Below are positions 23,035 to 33,601 of a stretch of DNA of 64,000 bases, in pieces. Made by a program: the position numbers and the translations under genes. How positions within the stretch are numbered: the stretch's first letter is position 1; each line of letters opens with the position of its first letter. Source of the stretch: Isoetes taiwanensis (lineage: Eukaryota > Streptophyta > Lycopodiopsida > Isoetales > Isoetaceae); NCBI GenBank assembly GCA_021234155.1, contig JAJEKV010000181.1, positions 126,001-190,000 on the forward strand, written 5' to 3'. The notes beneath the pieces are model-generated. The model was given only the letters and a program-made list of their open reading frames with translations. It made no database searches and was not told where the DNA came from.

Positions 23035-25458
23035 TGTTGGAGATTATCCTGGGTGGTCTCCAACTGGGGCCTTACAAGTGTGTTTTGATGGTCAGGACCT
23101 CCAGATCACTTGAGGTGATCAATCTGCACTGCAAAAGAAACTCTGAATTTGCAAGGAAATCTCAAATCAGCTAGAGTCCCTAAAGCAAAAAAAACTAGCA
23201 GCACTCAGACATTCACCACACCATGCATTTACTTCAAAAGCACTTAAAATCTTTACCAGAGTGTGCTAGCCAACTCCAGAAAACTGTTGTGAAAGGTCTA
23301 CAGTATAAATGCTCACAGATCTCTCACAAATCAAATTCCTGACTGGGTCAATTTTTGGTCAATGGCCTGGACAGTGAGCTCGATTCTGGCAAATGCTAAA
23401 CAATGATCTTTTGTGGCAGAAACCAATTCCCACACCTAGGTATGCTCCTGTAGGTCACGTGCATATGCTCATTTAGTCCAAACAGAGCTTAGATTCTTGC
23501 TGTAACATGTACTGCCAGAGTCACAATGACAATGTCTGTAACAGTTTTTGCACTCTGATTGTCAATAATATTTTTTCACGTTTTTTCTACTCTGAACACT
23601 CACTACTGATGCTCCTAATTGCTCAAACACCAATAGTATTTTGCTAATTTCTTTTGTGCTTAATAACAATGCAAAGTAAAATGAGTTTAATCACAATCTC
23701 ACACAATCTTTTCCCAAATTCCGATTTTCATTAAGTCAAAACAGTAAATTCACAACACGAGGTATTCAAGAATGCCCGACTGGATCACCCGAGAATAACT
23801 CAATCACAAAATAAATTTCAAGTTTCAAGAATTTCAAGGATATTTCATCACAATTGCCTCAGATTTTGATTTCCGAAGCAGGAGGATCTTATGCAAGCTC
23901 TGTAGACGTCACGACTCCACGTTCCTGGTCTTCAAATCCGCTTCTCGCCCTCGAAAAAATTCAGTGGAACAAACCCCTTTTTAAAATCCCTGTCTTCGGT
24001 CAGATCTTGGCAAATTCGCAATCAATGCTACGGTTTTGGTTTAATTGGGCTGTTTCTTTTTTCAAGTGGAATAGGACAAAACCGCCAACAAATGCAATGA
24101 TCACCCCGCTTGTCCCAAACGAAAAGGAGGTTTCTTGGCAAATTCAAATTTTAGGGTTCGACATGATATATCCCACAGGCCGAGATCAAAAAGTGGGCCT
24201 AGGTATAAATAGAGATCCACATTCTATTTTCTTGATTACGTGGTCTCCTCCCACGCCAAGCTCGGCTCGTGTTTCGACTTGGCATGCCAGGGGGGACGCC
24301 ACTTGGCAGAGGATAAGAGGGTAGATAGATGGGGGGGTAGAATAGGAAAATTTTTGCATTTTTTGGCATGGGGCACGGTTCCCAAGAAATGAAATTTGAA
24401 GGTCTATATAGGGTCTTTTTTTGAGATTTTTTGTGCCAAGTGGCATGCTTTCAAGGGAGCTTCAAGATGGCAAGGACAAATTTTGGAAAAATAATATTTT
24501 GAAAAAAATGAATGACTGGGCAAGGTCAATGTGATATGTGTTGGTCAAATAAGGTATTTTGCCCAAACGGATGATGAGGTGGCAATAGGTGTAAATGTAG
24601 TGGAAGGATAGAAAATAGGTCAACTAGGGTAAACAAGGCTAGTAGGTTCACTTCCCAAGGTAGTTTGATCATTTGGTTGACCAATTTTTGAATTTGGTTA
24701 AAACTCGCCTAGTCATCATTTGATGATGTGGAGTGATGTGATGATGTGGAAATTTGGTGCTTAGGTGGCAACATGATGAATGAGACATGAAGGTAGCAAA
24801 TGATGAGTGGACCAAAGTAGCTTTGGAGGTGATGACATGTACATCTAGTCATCATGCCATGTCACTTGGATATGTGACTAGGCATCTTTGTGTTTTTTGT
24901 ATTTTTTGTGCTTAGCACATATGTTTTGCTTTAGCTACTTGGTATGGAGTGAGTGACAATGGGATGGCAAGGCATGAGATGAGAATGGTGATATAGAGTT
25001 CGATGCTAGGCAACTTTTAGATTTGACAACTTCCTTGGGAAATGTGCCCTAGGTCATGGTAGGTCAACTATGAAACAAATAGTTATACATGAAATACATG
25101 ATGGTATAGGATGTGAAAAGGCAATGAGGGTGAAAAAAAAATAGGATAAGGATGATGGTGTGATGGCACAAAAGCAAATAGAGAATCTTTAGAATATGAG
25201 AAGGATAAGTACCATATCATAGCTTGCCATCTTCACAGGGTCTTCCAAACCTCATAAGTGCCTTCAGAGCTAGAAAATGCATTCAATCCTTGGAGCTTGA
25301 GTTGTGAACTTGTGTCTTGACTTAAAGTCATCCTTTGGGTTCTTCATCAGCATCTTTGCCTTCAAGTCTTTTGGTCTCAGTTTTCTTGGTCTTCAAGTTG
25401 TTTGCCAGTGATATTGCTCAGGAGCCTTGTACATGTTGCCTGCTATAGCCAGGCAACA
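23035..25458 (-). repeat. LTR (3' LTR of the minus-strand retrotransposon)
   Basis: A 2424-bp terminal repeat begins TGTTGGAGATTATCC and ends TAGCCAGGCAACA on the plus strand. It is nearly identical to 33602-36015 except for a patch around 23877-24130 with clustered small indels. No coding capacity is evident. The polyadenylation and promoter elements cannot be placed with confidence. Confidence 0.9.
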
Positions 25459-26198
25459 TGATGCTAAACAAAGGAGAGGATGTGGCTGGTCCCCTCAGCC
25501 TGTGACATTCAGTTAGAAAATTTGACTATGGATATGAATATACGGACTGACAGGTGGTCTTCAGAAACTGTTGGAATAATTGACATGATCAGCAGCAGTG
25601 TTCTTCTTGTTTTGTTTGAACTTGTCTCTCTGAGTTGCCTTTAGGTGAGTGACTATGGGAGGCAACTTTTGGTAGCAGCTTGAGAAGATTTGGAAGCAAT
25701 GGTCATATGTTCCAGGCTATAGTGATCAGATGGACATGGAAGGAAAACAAATGAGCCTGAATGACACTTAAAAAATTGTTAGTATCTTCGCAAAATGCTT
25801 TTCTCCATGGATGCATAGTGCTTGATAGGAATCAAGCATTTGAAAAGAATACAAGTCTCATGTATATACAGGCTAAGTTACATCCTGATGAGTTTGATCA
25901 GTCTGATGGATCTGGCAAGTGGTGCAAAATGTTAGCATCAACAAGATGAATTCTTGCTTTCGACCGAAGCCGCATTTGTTTGAAATCGGCCTTGAACAAG
26001 AACCATCTTCTCTCTCAAAAAGTGCAAACTGTTAAATGACAAAACCTACTTTACTTAGAACTCTATGTTTTGTTTGATTTTCTTTCTTTTCTCCTTTTTA
26101 TGTCTTTTATCATTTTAAACTTGAAATACTAACAAAGACTCTGACAACTATTGCTGAGAATTATCACATAGTTCCTAACTAAAAGCATTACAACATGT

Positions 26199-27913
26199 TT
26201 ACTCAAATAAGATCAGGCGCTTCATATGTCTTTGCTCCCAATACCTTTTCAAGTGCAATGTGTTTATAGGATTAGCTAGCAATCTCCCTGTACCAATTTC
26301 TTGCAAAAGATAAGAACTCGTACCTGCAATTGCATGGATCTTGAAAGGGCCTTCCCATAGGCCATCAAATTTACCTGCTGAATCTTCCTTTGCTTTATTC
26401 CACTTGAGCACCAATTCATTTACTTTGAAACTTCCTTGTAACTTGTGTGCAGCTTTGAAAGCTGCTATATCCTTAGCTTTTTTCCTCAGGTTGACATTCT
26501 CAGCTTCCAGCCTCTCTTCTTCAAGCATCAGCAACTTCTCATACCTGTCTCTGTAAGCATCCTCTAGCTGCATCTGGATCTTCATTGCCAACCTGAGTGA
26601 TGGCAATTCTAGTTCAACTGGGACCACAAACTTCAACACCATAGACAAGGCTAAAAGGTGTATGGTTAGTAGCATTTTTACAATGGTCCTATATGCCCAC
26701 AATGCATCATGCGCTTTAATATGCCAATCTTTTTATGAACTTCAACTGCTTTTTTTTTAGGATGCTCTTCAACACTTTGTTTGTTGATTCAAATTTGCCC
26801 CATTGCCTTGAGGATAATAGGCAGAACTTTTCACATGCTTGACTTTTAATGCTTTCAGTAGATTACTAATGACATCATTTATGAACTGTGTTCCCCTATC
26901 AGATACAATTTTGAAAGGAATGCCAAACCTGGTGCATATGTGCTCATGTAAAAATCTTGCAGTTGTCAGAGCATTTGCCTGTCTAAGTGGAGTTGCTTCC
27001 ACCCATTTAGTAAAATAATCTGTAGCTACTAGGATGTATTCATGCCTACCTTGAGATTCAGGAAATATAGGCCCTATAAAATCCAATCCCCAAATTTGAA
27101 AAGGACTAGGAGATACAATACCAGTAAGAGCAGCACGTTGAAGTATTCTTCTACCATGAATTTGACATTTATGGCATCTTTTGATTGTCTCATAACAATC
27201 TTTGAACAAACTTGGCCAGAAAGTAGCCTGGCCTGATGATCTTCTTTGCAGTGGTTTCAGCTGCAAAATGCCCACCACAAATGCCTTCATGACATGCTTC
27301 CACAATCAGCTCAGCTTCAGATCTGTTGACACATCTCAACAGCACTCCATTATAATCAATCTTGCACAACACATTTCCTACCATCTTGAATGTTTTAGCT
27401 TTAGTTCTAAATCTTCTGGTTTGCTTAGTATCCATGTTTTTAGGCAGCTCTCCATTCTGCAGAAATTCAATAAGGTCAAATTGCCAATCTTCATTCATCT
27501 TGCTAGACAAAACAAGGTTGGTGGAGTCTCCAGTCTCCTGAGGTGTTTCCATGTCCTGCAATCCTTCAAAATCCTCAAATTCAAAAGCTCTCTCTGTAAG
27601 ATAATCACTAGGGCTCTTAATGGTTTTGACTGTTTTGACACTAAGATTATAATCTTGAATTTTGCAGGCCCACCTGCATAGTTTGGCTTTGCTTTGACTT
27701 TTCTGAAATAATAATGGAAGGGGATTTTGGTGCATGAGCACCTTTACCTCATTGTGTTGGACAATATGTCCAAGTCTTTGTAGGAACCACATTATTCCTG
27801 CAGCACTTTTTTCCAATCTAGCATATCTCATTTCTGTGTCTGACCATATCTTGCTTGTAAAGGCTATTATGCCATGATCCTGCAGTAGAGAAATGCCAAC
27901 AGCCTTGTTAGTG
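26199..27913 (-). pseudogene. Retrotransposon RNase H C-terminus and integrase, frameshifted
   Basis: From 27913 downward the frame reads KAVGISLLQDHG and MRYARLEKSAAGIMWF, the end of the Ty3-type RNase H. It continues through a linker to the integrase zinc finger (CHEGICGGHF ... CHKC). A frameshift near 27200 precedes the core: LDFIGPIF with the first Asp, ATDYFTKWVEA, and SDRGTQF with the second Asp. The catalytic Glu region (YYPQGNG, then FESTNK) is split by another frameshift near 26790. The C-terminal part (26702-26199) contains FDGLWEGPFKI and LKRYW, the chromodomain-less GPY/F-like tail. The product would insert element DNA, but as it stands it is inactive. Confidence 0.85.
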
Positions 27914-27916
27914 ATA

Positions 27917-29972
27917 CTTATTCACTAACAAGCCCTCGGATGAGCATATATGCCTTATATTCCTTGATGTGGACCGTAGATAGCGATCCTCGTTTATGGG
28001 GTATTCTTGTACAAATTTTTATATACGGTATATGCAGGTGTGCGAAATACTATAAGATTTGAGTTAATATATTATATGGTGTCAATTTCATACGTGTGTA
28101 ATATAATTTAAGGGCTCTCGCTGCCCTACGTGACCCCCCGTGTGAATATGCACCCAAACCAAAGGGGGTCCAAGGGGGATTTTAATTTTAACATGTAGGA
28201 TATAATGGTTTTGTTAATTATTGCCAATGGTGGATGTTATATACATATAAAAAATTTTTGGGCCCTTCGGGCCCTAAGAAAAGAGAACGTAGTTAAATTT
28301 TGAGGAGCAGCAAATTCCAAATATATATATCTCCAGGTGCAAAATAACCTTGTTCCAAGTACAATATTGCATGTAATAAAAACATGAATAGAAATAAATA
28401 CATTATATTGCATGTTTCTATACATGCCATACATGTCCACACCACTATGTACATGCATCTGTTTGGAGCGTTTGCCACAGTCTCACTTCTATTACAAAGT
28501 GTGCCTTGCAGTTGCCTTGCCTGTATACCAAGGGCTGGATGAATATTTCTTGCATTGCATAGCAAAGGCCACTCAAATATATGCAAATATGCTGTTATAA
28601 AATGGCCAGAACTTGAACAGGATTGTGTGTGAATCCTTAAGTCTTTAATATGCAACAAGCTTTCTCTTGCCAGGCGCACATATTGCAGAAAAGAGTGCAG
28701 ACATGAAATTGAGATGAACACATAATGTGTATACAACCTGCTAGCTTCTCAATGGCTTCAAATGTTGTAAGATTAACAACATTATGGTCTCCTCCTGGAG
28801 GATTTAGGACGAATTTGTAACCATAATTGGAGGCAATGCTTGAGAACAAGCATGGCATTTCCAAATATAAAATCTGCAGAAGGCTAACAGGGTGTCTGCA
28901 AGAAACCATTGATAGCATAAAACCCTTAGAATATCTAGCAATCTGTGATATGGCAATGCTTGAGAAGTAGCATGGCAACCAGGATCCCGGATGGCCATGT
29001 TTGTTCCATATCGTTCCCGGCTTTGCCTTCTCAACTACTCCTTTAGACACCTATAACAAAATATCAAGAAAAAGGATGCATGAGATGGATGACCTCGGAA
29101 CAGGAAGCTGCATTTTCTTACATATTCTAACAGAGATGTTTCAGATATTTTACTGCTGTCTATATGGATACACTGATTCCAGAATCTCGCTGCTTCTCAG
29201 CATATAGTTTGCACCTCCAAAGATAAAAAACCCCATCCACAACTCATCGACCAAATAAGATGGGCCAAAGATAACTACAATTCATAAAGAGAATTTATTC
29301 TTCATCTGCTGTAATCAAGAGCATCACCTCTGCCACAAATCAACAGCAAGCAAATATCTTTCTGAACACACAATATTTTGATGGATAATAGAATAGAATG
29401 GAAAAGCCTCGATCATGTTCGTGGCTTACATGCCAAGAAATCCGCCGAATCCTCAAGAACCGGACAGATAACCCAAAATGCCAATCTCCAAATCGTAGGG
29501 AAAAATTGTAGACCCGATTAGCTCAAGGGCACAAAATTGTGCTTACCTCACACCCCGTGTTTTGAAAGCGGCCAGACCCCGGGTCGAATGCAAATGCCCA
29601 AACGAGACCTCCTCGGATCATAACTCAACGGCCTTGGGCATCCCGGCGGGGCATCTCGGGTTTGGCGTAAACATAAACCTTGCCGTGCTTTGCTTCCATT
29701 TCAAACAAAAAAAAAAAACCCTAACTACATAGGGCCTCGATGGCTGCATGCCCAATTCCAAACCTTTTTAAGAAAACTTAAGTGCTAAAAACATTACAAA
29801 TTTAATCGTGACCGTACGATGCTGCTTCTCATAAAAAATGAATGGTCAAGATAAGCGGCACTCTAGAAATACTGTTCAGTACACCAAGATGAATACGGCA
29901 ATGAAATCATAGAAAAACCTTTGTAAATATCGTACAAAAACACAAAAATGACCCCCTGTCATTATGCTAGAT
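27917..29972 (-). mobile_element. Constant-end repeat family, copy B, in retrotransposon pol
   Basis: Deleting 27917-29972 and one TAT rejoins the retrotransposon frame as ...PFKAY-I-TNKAVG, which defines the insertion and a 3-bp TAT duplication (27914-27916 and 29973-29975, as ATA on the plus strand). Read on the minus strand, it opens ATCTAGCATAATGACAGGGG, like copies A and C. It carries the S2 block (GGGTGCATATTCACACGGGGG, about 28130-28275) but has the S3 block inverted (27970-28110). The terminal CTTGTTAGTGAATAAG is an inverted near-copy of the adjoining host sequence. The interior holds a host-gene fragment (next entry). Confidence 0.75.
28755..29706 (-). pseudogene. Captured multi-exon host-gene fragment inside copy B
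   Basis: Read on the minus strand, an ATG near 29697 starts MEAKHGKVYVYAKPEMPRR, and exon-like sequence runs to a donor GGTGTGAG|GTAAGC near 29545. An acceptor GTTATAG near 29055 leads to VSKGVVEKAKPGTIWNKHG. Further on, an exon-like block NYGYKFVLNPPGGDHNVVNL continues to ...EKLAG with a donor CAG|GTTGTA near 28737. Retained introns show capture at DNA level, not by retrotransposition. I do not recognise the source gene. A stop in the first exon makes it non-functional. Confidence 0.45.
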
Positions 29973-29975
29973 ATA

Positions 29976-31086
29976 TAAGCTTTAAAAGGAAGACTATGAT
30001 CAGGTGGTTTTAAAGCTTCTGATTGAGAAATTCGAGTGATGAGTAACTCAAAAGCAGCCTGGCACTCTGGTGTCCAATTTACTTCCATATGCTTGCTCTC
30101 ATGTTTGCTGTACTTGCCTACTCTTGTCAGATTTGCTATAGGACCCATAATATGTGAGAAATTAGGTACATAGATTCTTAAAAAACTAGTAAGTCCCATA
30201 AAGCTCTTTACTTGCCTCAGAGTTTTAGGTGGCACTACTCTCTTGAGTGCTTCCATCTTACCTTCTGAGACTTTGATTCCTTGAGCAGATACTTCATGTC
30301 CTAACAGTTCACCTTTTGAACATAGAAAGATACACTTCTTTGGATTTAAGCATACACCACTTTCCCTGCACAGACTCATAATCATAGTCAGAAGTTTCAT
30401 GTGTTGCTCTATCAGTGTTCCTAGGCAAAGGTCATCAAGAAACACCCTAAATTTATCAAGAGGCATGCTTTGAAAGATTTTATCCATAGCCCTTTGGAAT
30501 GTAGCGGATGCATTCATCAATCCAAAGGGCATTTTTTTTGCATGGCAAAGGTTCCCCAAGGGGTTATGAAGGAGGTCTTAGCTTGGTCCGCTTCCTTGAT
30601 TTTAATCTGATTAAAACCCTGAAAATCCATCTAGAAATGAATAAATCTCTTTACCAGCCAGTTGCATGAAGCACCTCTTCTAGAAAGGGAAGTGGATAAC
30701 AGGTCTTTTATAGTAGCCTTATTAAGGTCTCTATAATCTATGCATATCGCGTATAGTTTTGTTCTTTTTTTCAACGGGTACTATGCATGACAGCCCACTT
30801 CGGGGTTGGTTATCTCGGTGATAACTTCCGACTTCTTTCATCTTTAATAATTCCTCTCGATCAAAGTTAGCAAGGATCTATTTATCTTTCTCGGTTTTGC
30901 ATGACAGGCTTGGTTCCTTCTTTCATCTTTATTTCAAATTCACATATCTCAGTCTTTACACCTACCAACTCTGTGTAATCCCATGCAAATACATCTTTCC
31001 ACTCTTCAAAGAATTCTTGTAATGATGCTTCTTTCTGAGTTTTAAACATATCTCCTAGAAACAGAGTTCTAATCTCATCATTCTTG
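29976..31086 (-). pseudogene. Ty3/gypsy reverse transcriptase, broken
   Basis: The minus strand reads SLQEFFEEWKDVFAWDYTEL just after the gag-protease frame (about 31030-30960), the usual start of plant Ty3 RT. Stops and shifts follow to about 30560, but IDYRDLNKAT and DFQGFNQIKI are still readable. An open stretch from 30559 has MPFGLMNASATFQRAMDKIF and the active-site FLDD (usually Y-x-D-D), then NPKKCIFLCSKGELLGH. The frame is cut by copy B at 29975. The enzyme copies element RNA into DNA; this copy cannot. Confidence 0.85.
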
Positions 31087-31087
31087 G

Positions 31088-33532
31088 TTATAGTCGGTTC
31101 TTTTTACTTTCTCTTCTTTGAGCATCTATTACCAGAATGGGATGTAGTTGTGCAATCTCTTCATGTTCCAACTCTTCTTCTTTGATAGCTCCTTCAGCAA
31201 GGTAATCTAGCAGCACACTTCTGCATAGGGCATCTGCTTCACAATTCTCATCCCTTGGTATGTAATTCAAACTCCATTTGTTAAATTTGCTCAACCAGCT
31301 CAAAGCTTCCTCTTTCAGCAATAGCATTTCTTGGTTCTTGGCTTGATACTCACCATTGACCTGCCTGCATATTAGTTGAGAGTCACCATAAATGGTTACT
31401 TCAGTCAGTCCTAATGAAATAGCTTCCTGTAAGCCAGCCAAAAGGGCTCTGTACTCAGCCATATTGGAGGTTATACCAACATGTATCCTGCCAACCTTTG
31501 AAAGCAATCTGTTAGCACAATCTTTGATTATAGCTGAAGAAGATGCCACCCCTAGCTTAACAGATATTCCACCATCAAACCAGATGACACCTGAATTCTT
31601 GTGATCTACTGAGTTAGAAGAGTAAGAGGGTACCAACTCATCCAGAAGATCCATGGCTAGAGGTAGTTTGTAGAATCCCATGGTGCTTTGTTCAAGCATT
31701 TCTTCTTCCAAAAAACTACAGATATTAGTACTCCCTGACTTGTTGTAGAGGGTTGTCCTTTTAACTCCATCAGATATGGTACACTCTCCTTTTGACCATA
31801 CAGGTCTGGCATCAACTGTAGACATCCATCTCCTGCCAAGTAACAAGTCATAGATGTCAGTAGTGCTGTTGCCAAACTCGAAAGCAACTACAAAAAAACT
31901 AGCTTGAACCACAATCCCTTCAGTTTCCACTGGTACACCTGTAACAACACCTAAAGGCATGATTTTAGCATTAGAAAATGATCTCAACACCATTGGTGAA
32001 GGTTTTGTGATCTTCAATCCACATTTTTGCATTATATGCTGAGGCATCACATTCAAAGAAGAACCACCATCTAATAAAACTCTAGGAAGTTGATGAGTAC
32101 CAATCTTTGCTGAACATGTAAAGGCACCAGGGTCTTCCTCTTCCTGAGTCAGCACAATTTCAGAAGCAAAAGACACTGTTTCTACATTACTAGAGTTGAT
32201 CACTTTCTGCCTATAGCTAGGAGCAATTCTCAACAGAGTCAATAAATCCAAAGTTACCTTAGAATTCTTAAGAATATGTTCAAAGTCATCCAAATCTTTA
32301 TCTTTTCTCTGAAATCTCTCAGCAGGAGCAGGAGCTATTACCTGACAAGCTTGATCTTCTTTTTGAATTTCCTTCTCTTGGCACTGACCTGAGCTTGCAT
32401 CCTTCTTGTTCTCAGCCATAGCTCTAGTTTGTACTGCCATGACTGCTTCCTGGAATGCTTCTTCTTCCAAGAATCTCACAGATGCACTAGTCTCAGCCTT
32501 TTTGCCTTGTTCTTGTTTCTCCAAATACTCCTTCACCAAGCACCTATCCTCATAATGGCCAATCTCCTTGCAGAACTTGCACACTGGGCAAACCTTTCCA
32601 TAATGACCTTTTTTCCCACACTTCAAGCAAGCCCTGTAATAACAAATGTCACTAGGGTGAGTATTCTTGGTGCAATGAATGCATGGTGGATAAGTTTTTA
32701 TGTTATTTTTCATCTCCATGAGTTGCTTAGTCAACTCTGCTATAGTTTCAGTCATCTTGGCCATCTCAGCTTTTGATTCATTGGATTGAGCTTCTTCCTC
32801 AACCTTGGCTTTCCTCTTTTCTTTCACAACATACACAGGCTCTTGTTCATAATCAGGATAGAAAGGATCTGAAACATGTGGATGGCAAGTGTCAGGTAGG
32901 AAAGATAATTCTGCAGATATAGAGGTAGCTTTGGCAAAGGCTTTATGTATGGAATCAAAACCTTCTTGGTTTTGGATCCTAAGCATTTTCTTGTGAATTC
33001 TTGGCCTAGGAGCTAGACCTTTGATAAAAGCAGCTACAAAGAAGAGGGATGGAGTGGGGATATGACTCTTTTGGCATTTTCTAAGGTAGGCACTGAATCT
33101 TTCAACATATTGGTTGATGCTCTCTCCACTTCGAATGCAGAAAGTTTGAAGCTCATTGGCCAGCTCTTGTGGTGCTGACAGCTTTCCAAACCTGCTCAAG
33201 AACTGTTCTACAAGATTCTCATAAGTATTAGTACCCATAACAGCAGTAACATGTTCACACCACGCTTCAGGTTCACTAGATTTCATACACTTCACAAATT
33301 CAGAGAACTTACAACCTTTTTTATTACCATAATCTTTGTAATAGTCTTCAAATGTCTTCAAGAATTGATTGGCATTCATGCTGGGCTCAAAAATAGGAGG
33401 AGTAATTGGTAGGTTCAGTTCAAAAATAGGAGGCAGAGCCAAATTAGGAGGCACATTGCTTGAACTGGGAATTCCAATGGGATCAGTAGGTTCTGGAGCT
33501 TCAGTCTGCTCACTTCTCCTACTTGGAGGCAT
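31088..33532 (-). CDS. Gag-protease-RNase H polyprotein of Ty3/gypsy element
   Basis: An uninterrupted 814-codon frame. Residues about 50-160 are a retrotransposon gag domain (FLKTFEDYYKDYG; SGESINQYVERFSAYL). Near 300-330 are two CCHC zinc knuckles (CLKCGKKGHYGKVC and CKFCKEIGHYEDRC) that bind RNA. Near 490 is an aspartic protease site (LLDGGSSLNV) with the later LLGRRWMS. From about 647 to 775 is an RNase H fold with Asp 653 (WFDGG), Glu 693 (AEYRALLAGL), Asp 717 (GDSQL) and Asp 767 (NCEADAL). This resembles the 'archaeal-type' RNase H known in some plant Ty3 lineages, but it lies upstream of the RT. It is the only intact frame of the element. The start MPPSRRSEQTEAPEP lies 50 bp inside the primer site. 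Confidence 0.9.
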   Translation of the reverse strand: MPPSRRSEQTEAPEPTDPIGIPSSSNVPPNLALPPIFELNLPITPPIFEPSMNANQFLKTFEDYYKDYGNKKGCKFSEFVKCMKSSEPEAWCEHVTAVMGTNTYENLVEQFLSRFGKLSAPQELANELQTFCIRSGESINQYVERFSAYLRKCQKSHIPTPSLFFVAAFIKGLAPRPRIHKKMLRIQNQEGFDSIHKAFAKATSISAELSFLPDTCHPHVSDPFYPDYEQEPVYVVKEKRKAKVEEEAQSNESKAEMAKMTETIAELTKQLMEMKNNIKTYPPCIHCTKNTHPSDICYYRACLKCGKKGHYGKVCPVCKFCKEIGHYEDRCLVKEYLEKQEQGKKAETSASVRFLEEEAFQEAVMAVQTRAMAENKKDASSGQCQEKEIQKEDQACQVIAPAPAERFQRKDKDLDDFEHILKNSKVTLDLLTLLRIAPSYRQKVINSSNVETVSFASEIVLTQEEEDPGAFTCSAKIGTHQLPRVLLDGGSSLNVMPQHIMQKCGLKITKPSPMVLRSFSNAKIMPLGVVTGVPVETEGIVVQASFFVVAFEFGNSTTDIYDLLLGRRWMSTVDARPVWSKGECTISDGVKRTTLYNKSGSTNICSFLEEEMLEQSTMGFYKLPLAMDLLDELVPSYSSNSVDHKNSGVIWFDGGISVKLGVASSSAIIKDCANRLLSKVGRIHVGITSNMAEYRALLAGLQEAISLGLTEVTIYGDSQLICRQVNGEYQAKNQEMLLLKEEALSWLSKFNKWSLNYIPRDENCEADALCRSVLLDYLAEGAIKEEELEHEEIAQLHPILVIDAQRRESKKNRL

Positions 33533-33580
33533 GTTTCTTTTTTCCTACTTCCAGGTGAGTTCTTGATTTCCAGGAGGGAT

Positions 33581-33598
33581 ATCTCGGTAGGACCTCCA
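33581..33598 (-). promoter_or_regulatory. Primer-binding site, tRNA-Gln type
   Basis: The plus-strand sequence ATCTCGGTAGGACCTCCA, three bases from the LTR, reads like the 3' end of a plant tRNA-Gln (acceptor TAGGACC, discriminator T, then CCA). On the minus strand it is therefore the complement at which the tRNA would prime minus-strand synthesis. Its position beside the right LTR fixes the element's orientation. The tRNA identity is from memory of tRNA sequences. Confidence 0.65.
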
Positions 33599-33601
33599 AA
33601 A

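Noticed and set aside
24186-24446. LTR-borne frames present in both LTRs (about 24186-24446 and 34744-35002)
   Set aside because: They are duplicated only because the LTRs are. They lack conserved motifs and differ at their ends.
26341-27681. Plus-strand frames at 26341-26556 and 27202-27681
   Set aside because: They are antisense shadows of the integrase/RNase H region, which has clear motifs on the minus strand.
29876-30559. Open RT segment as an independent intact gene
   Set aside because: Its N-terminal half continues upstream through stops, and its C-terminal end reads into copy B. It is part of the broken pol.
32429-32776. Plus-strand 115-residue frame opposite the gag polyprotein
   Set aside because: Hydrophobic antisense of the zinc-knuckle region, with no motif of its own.
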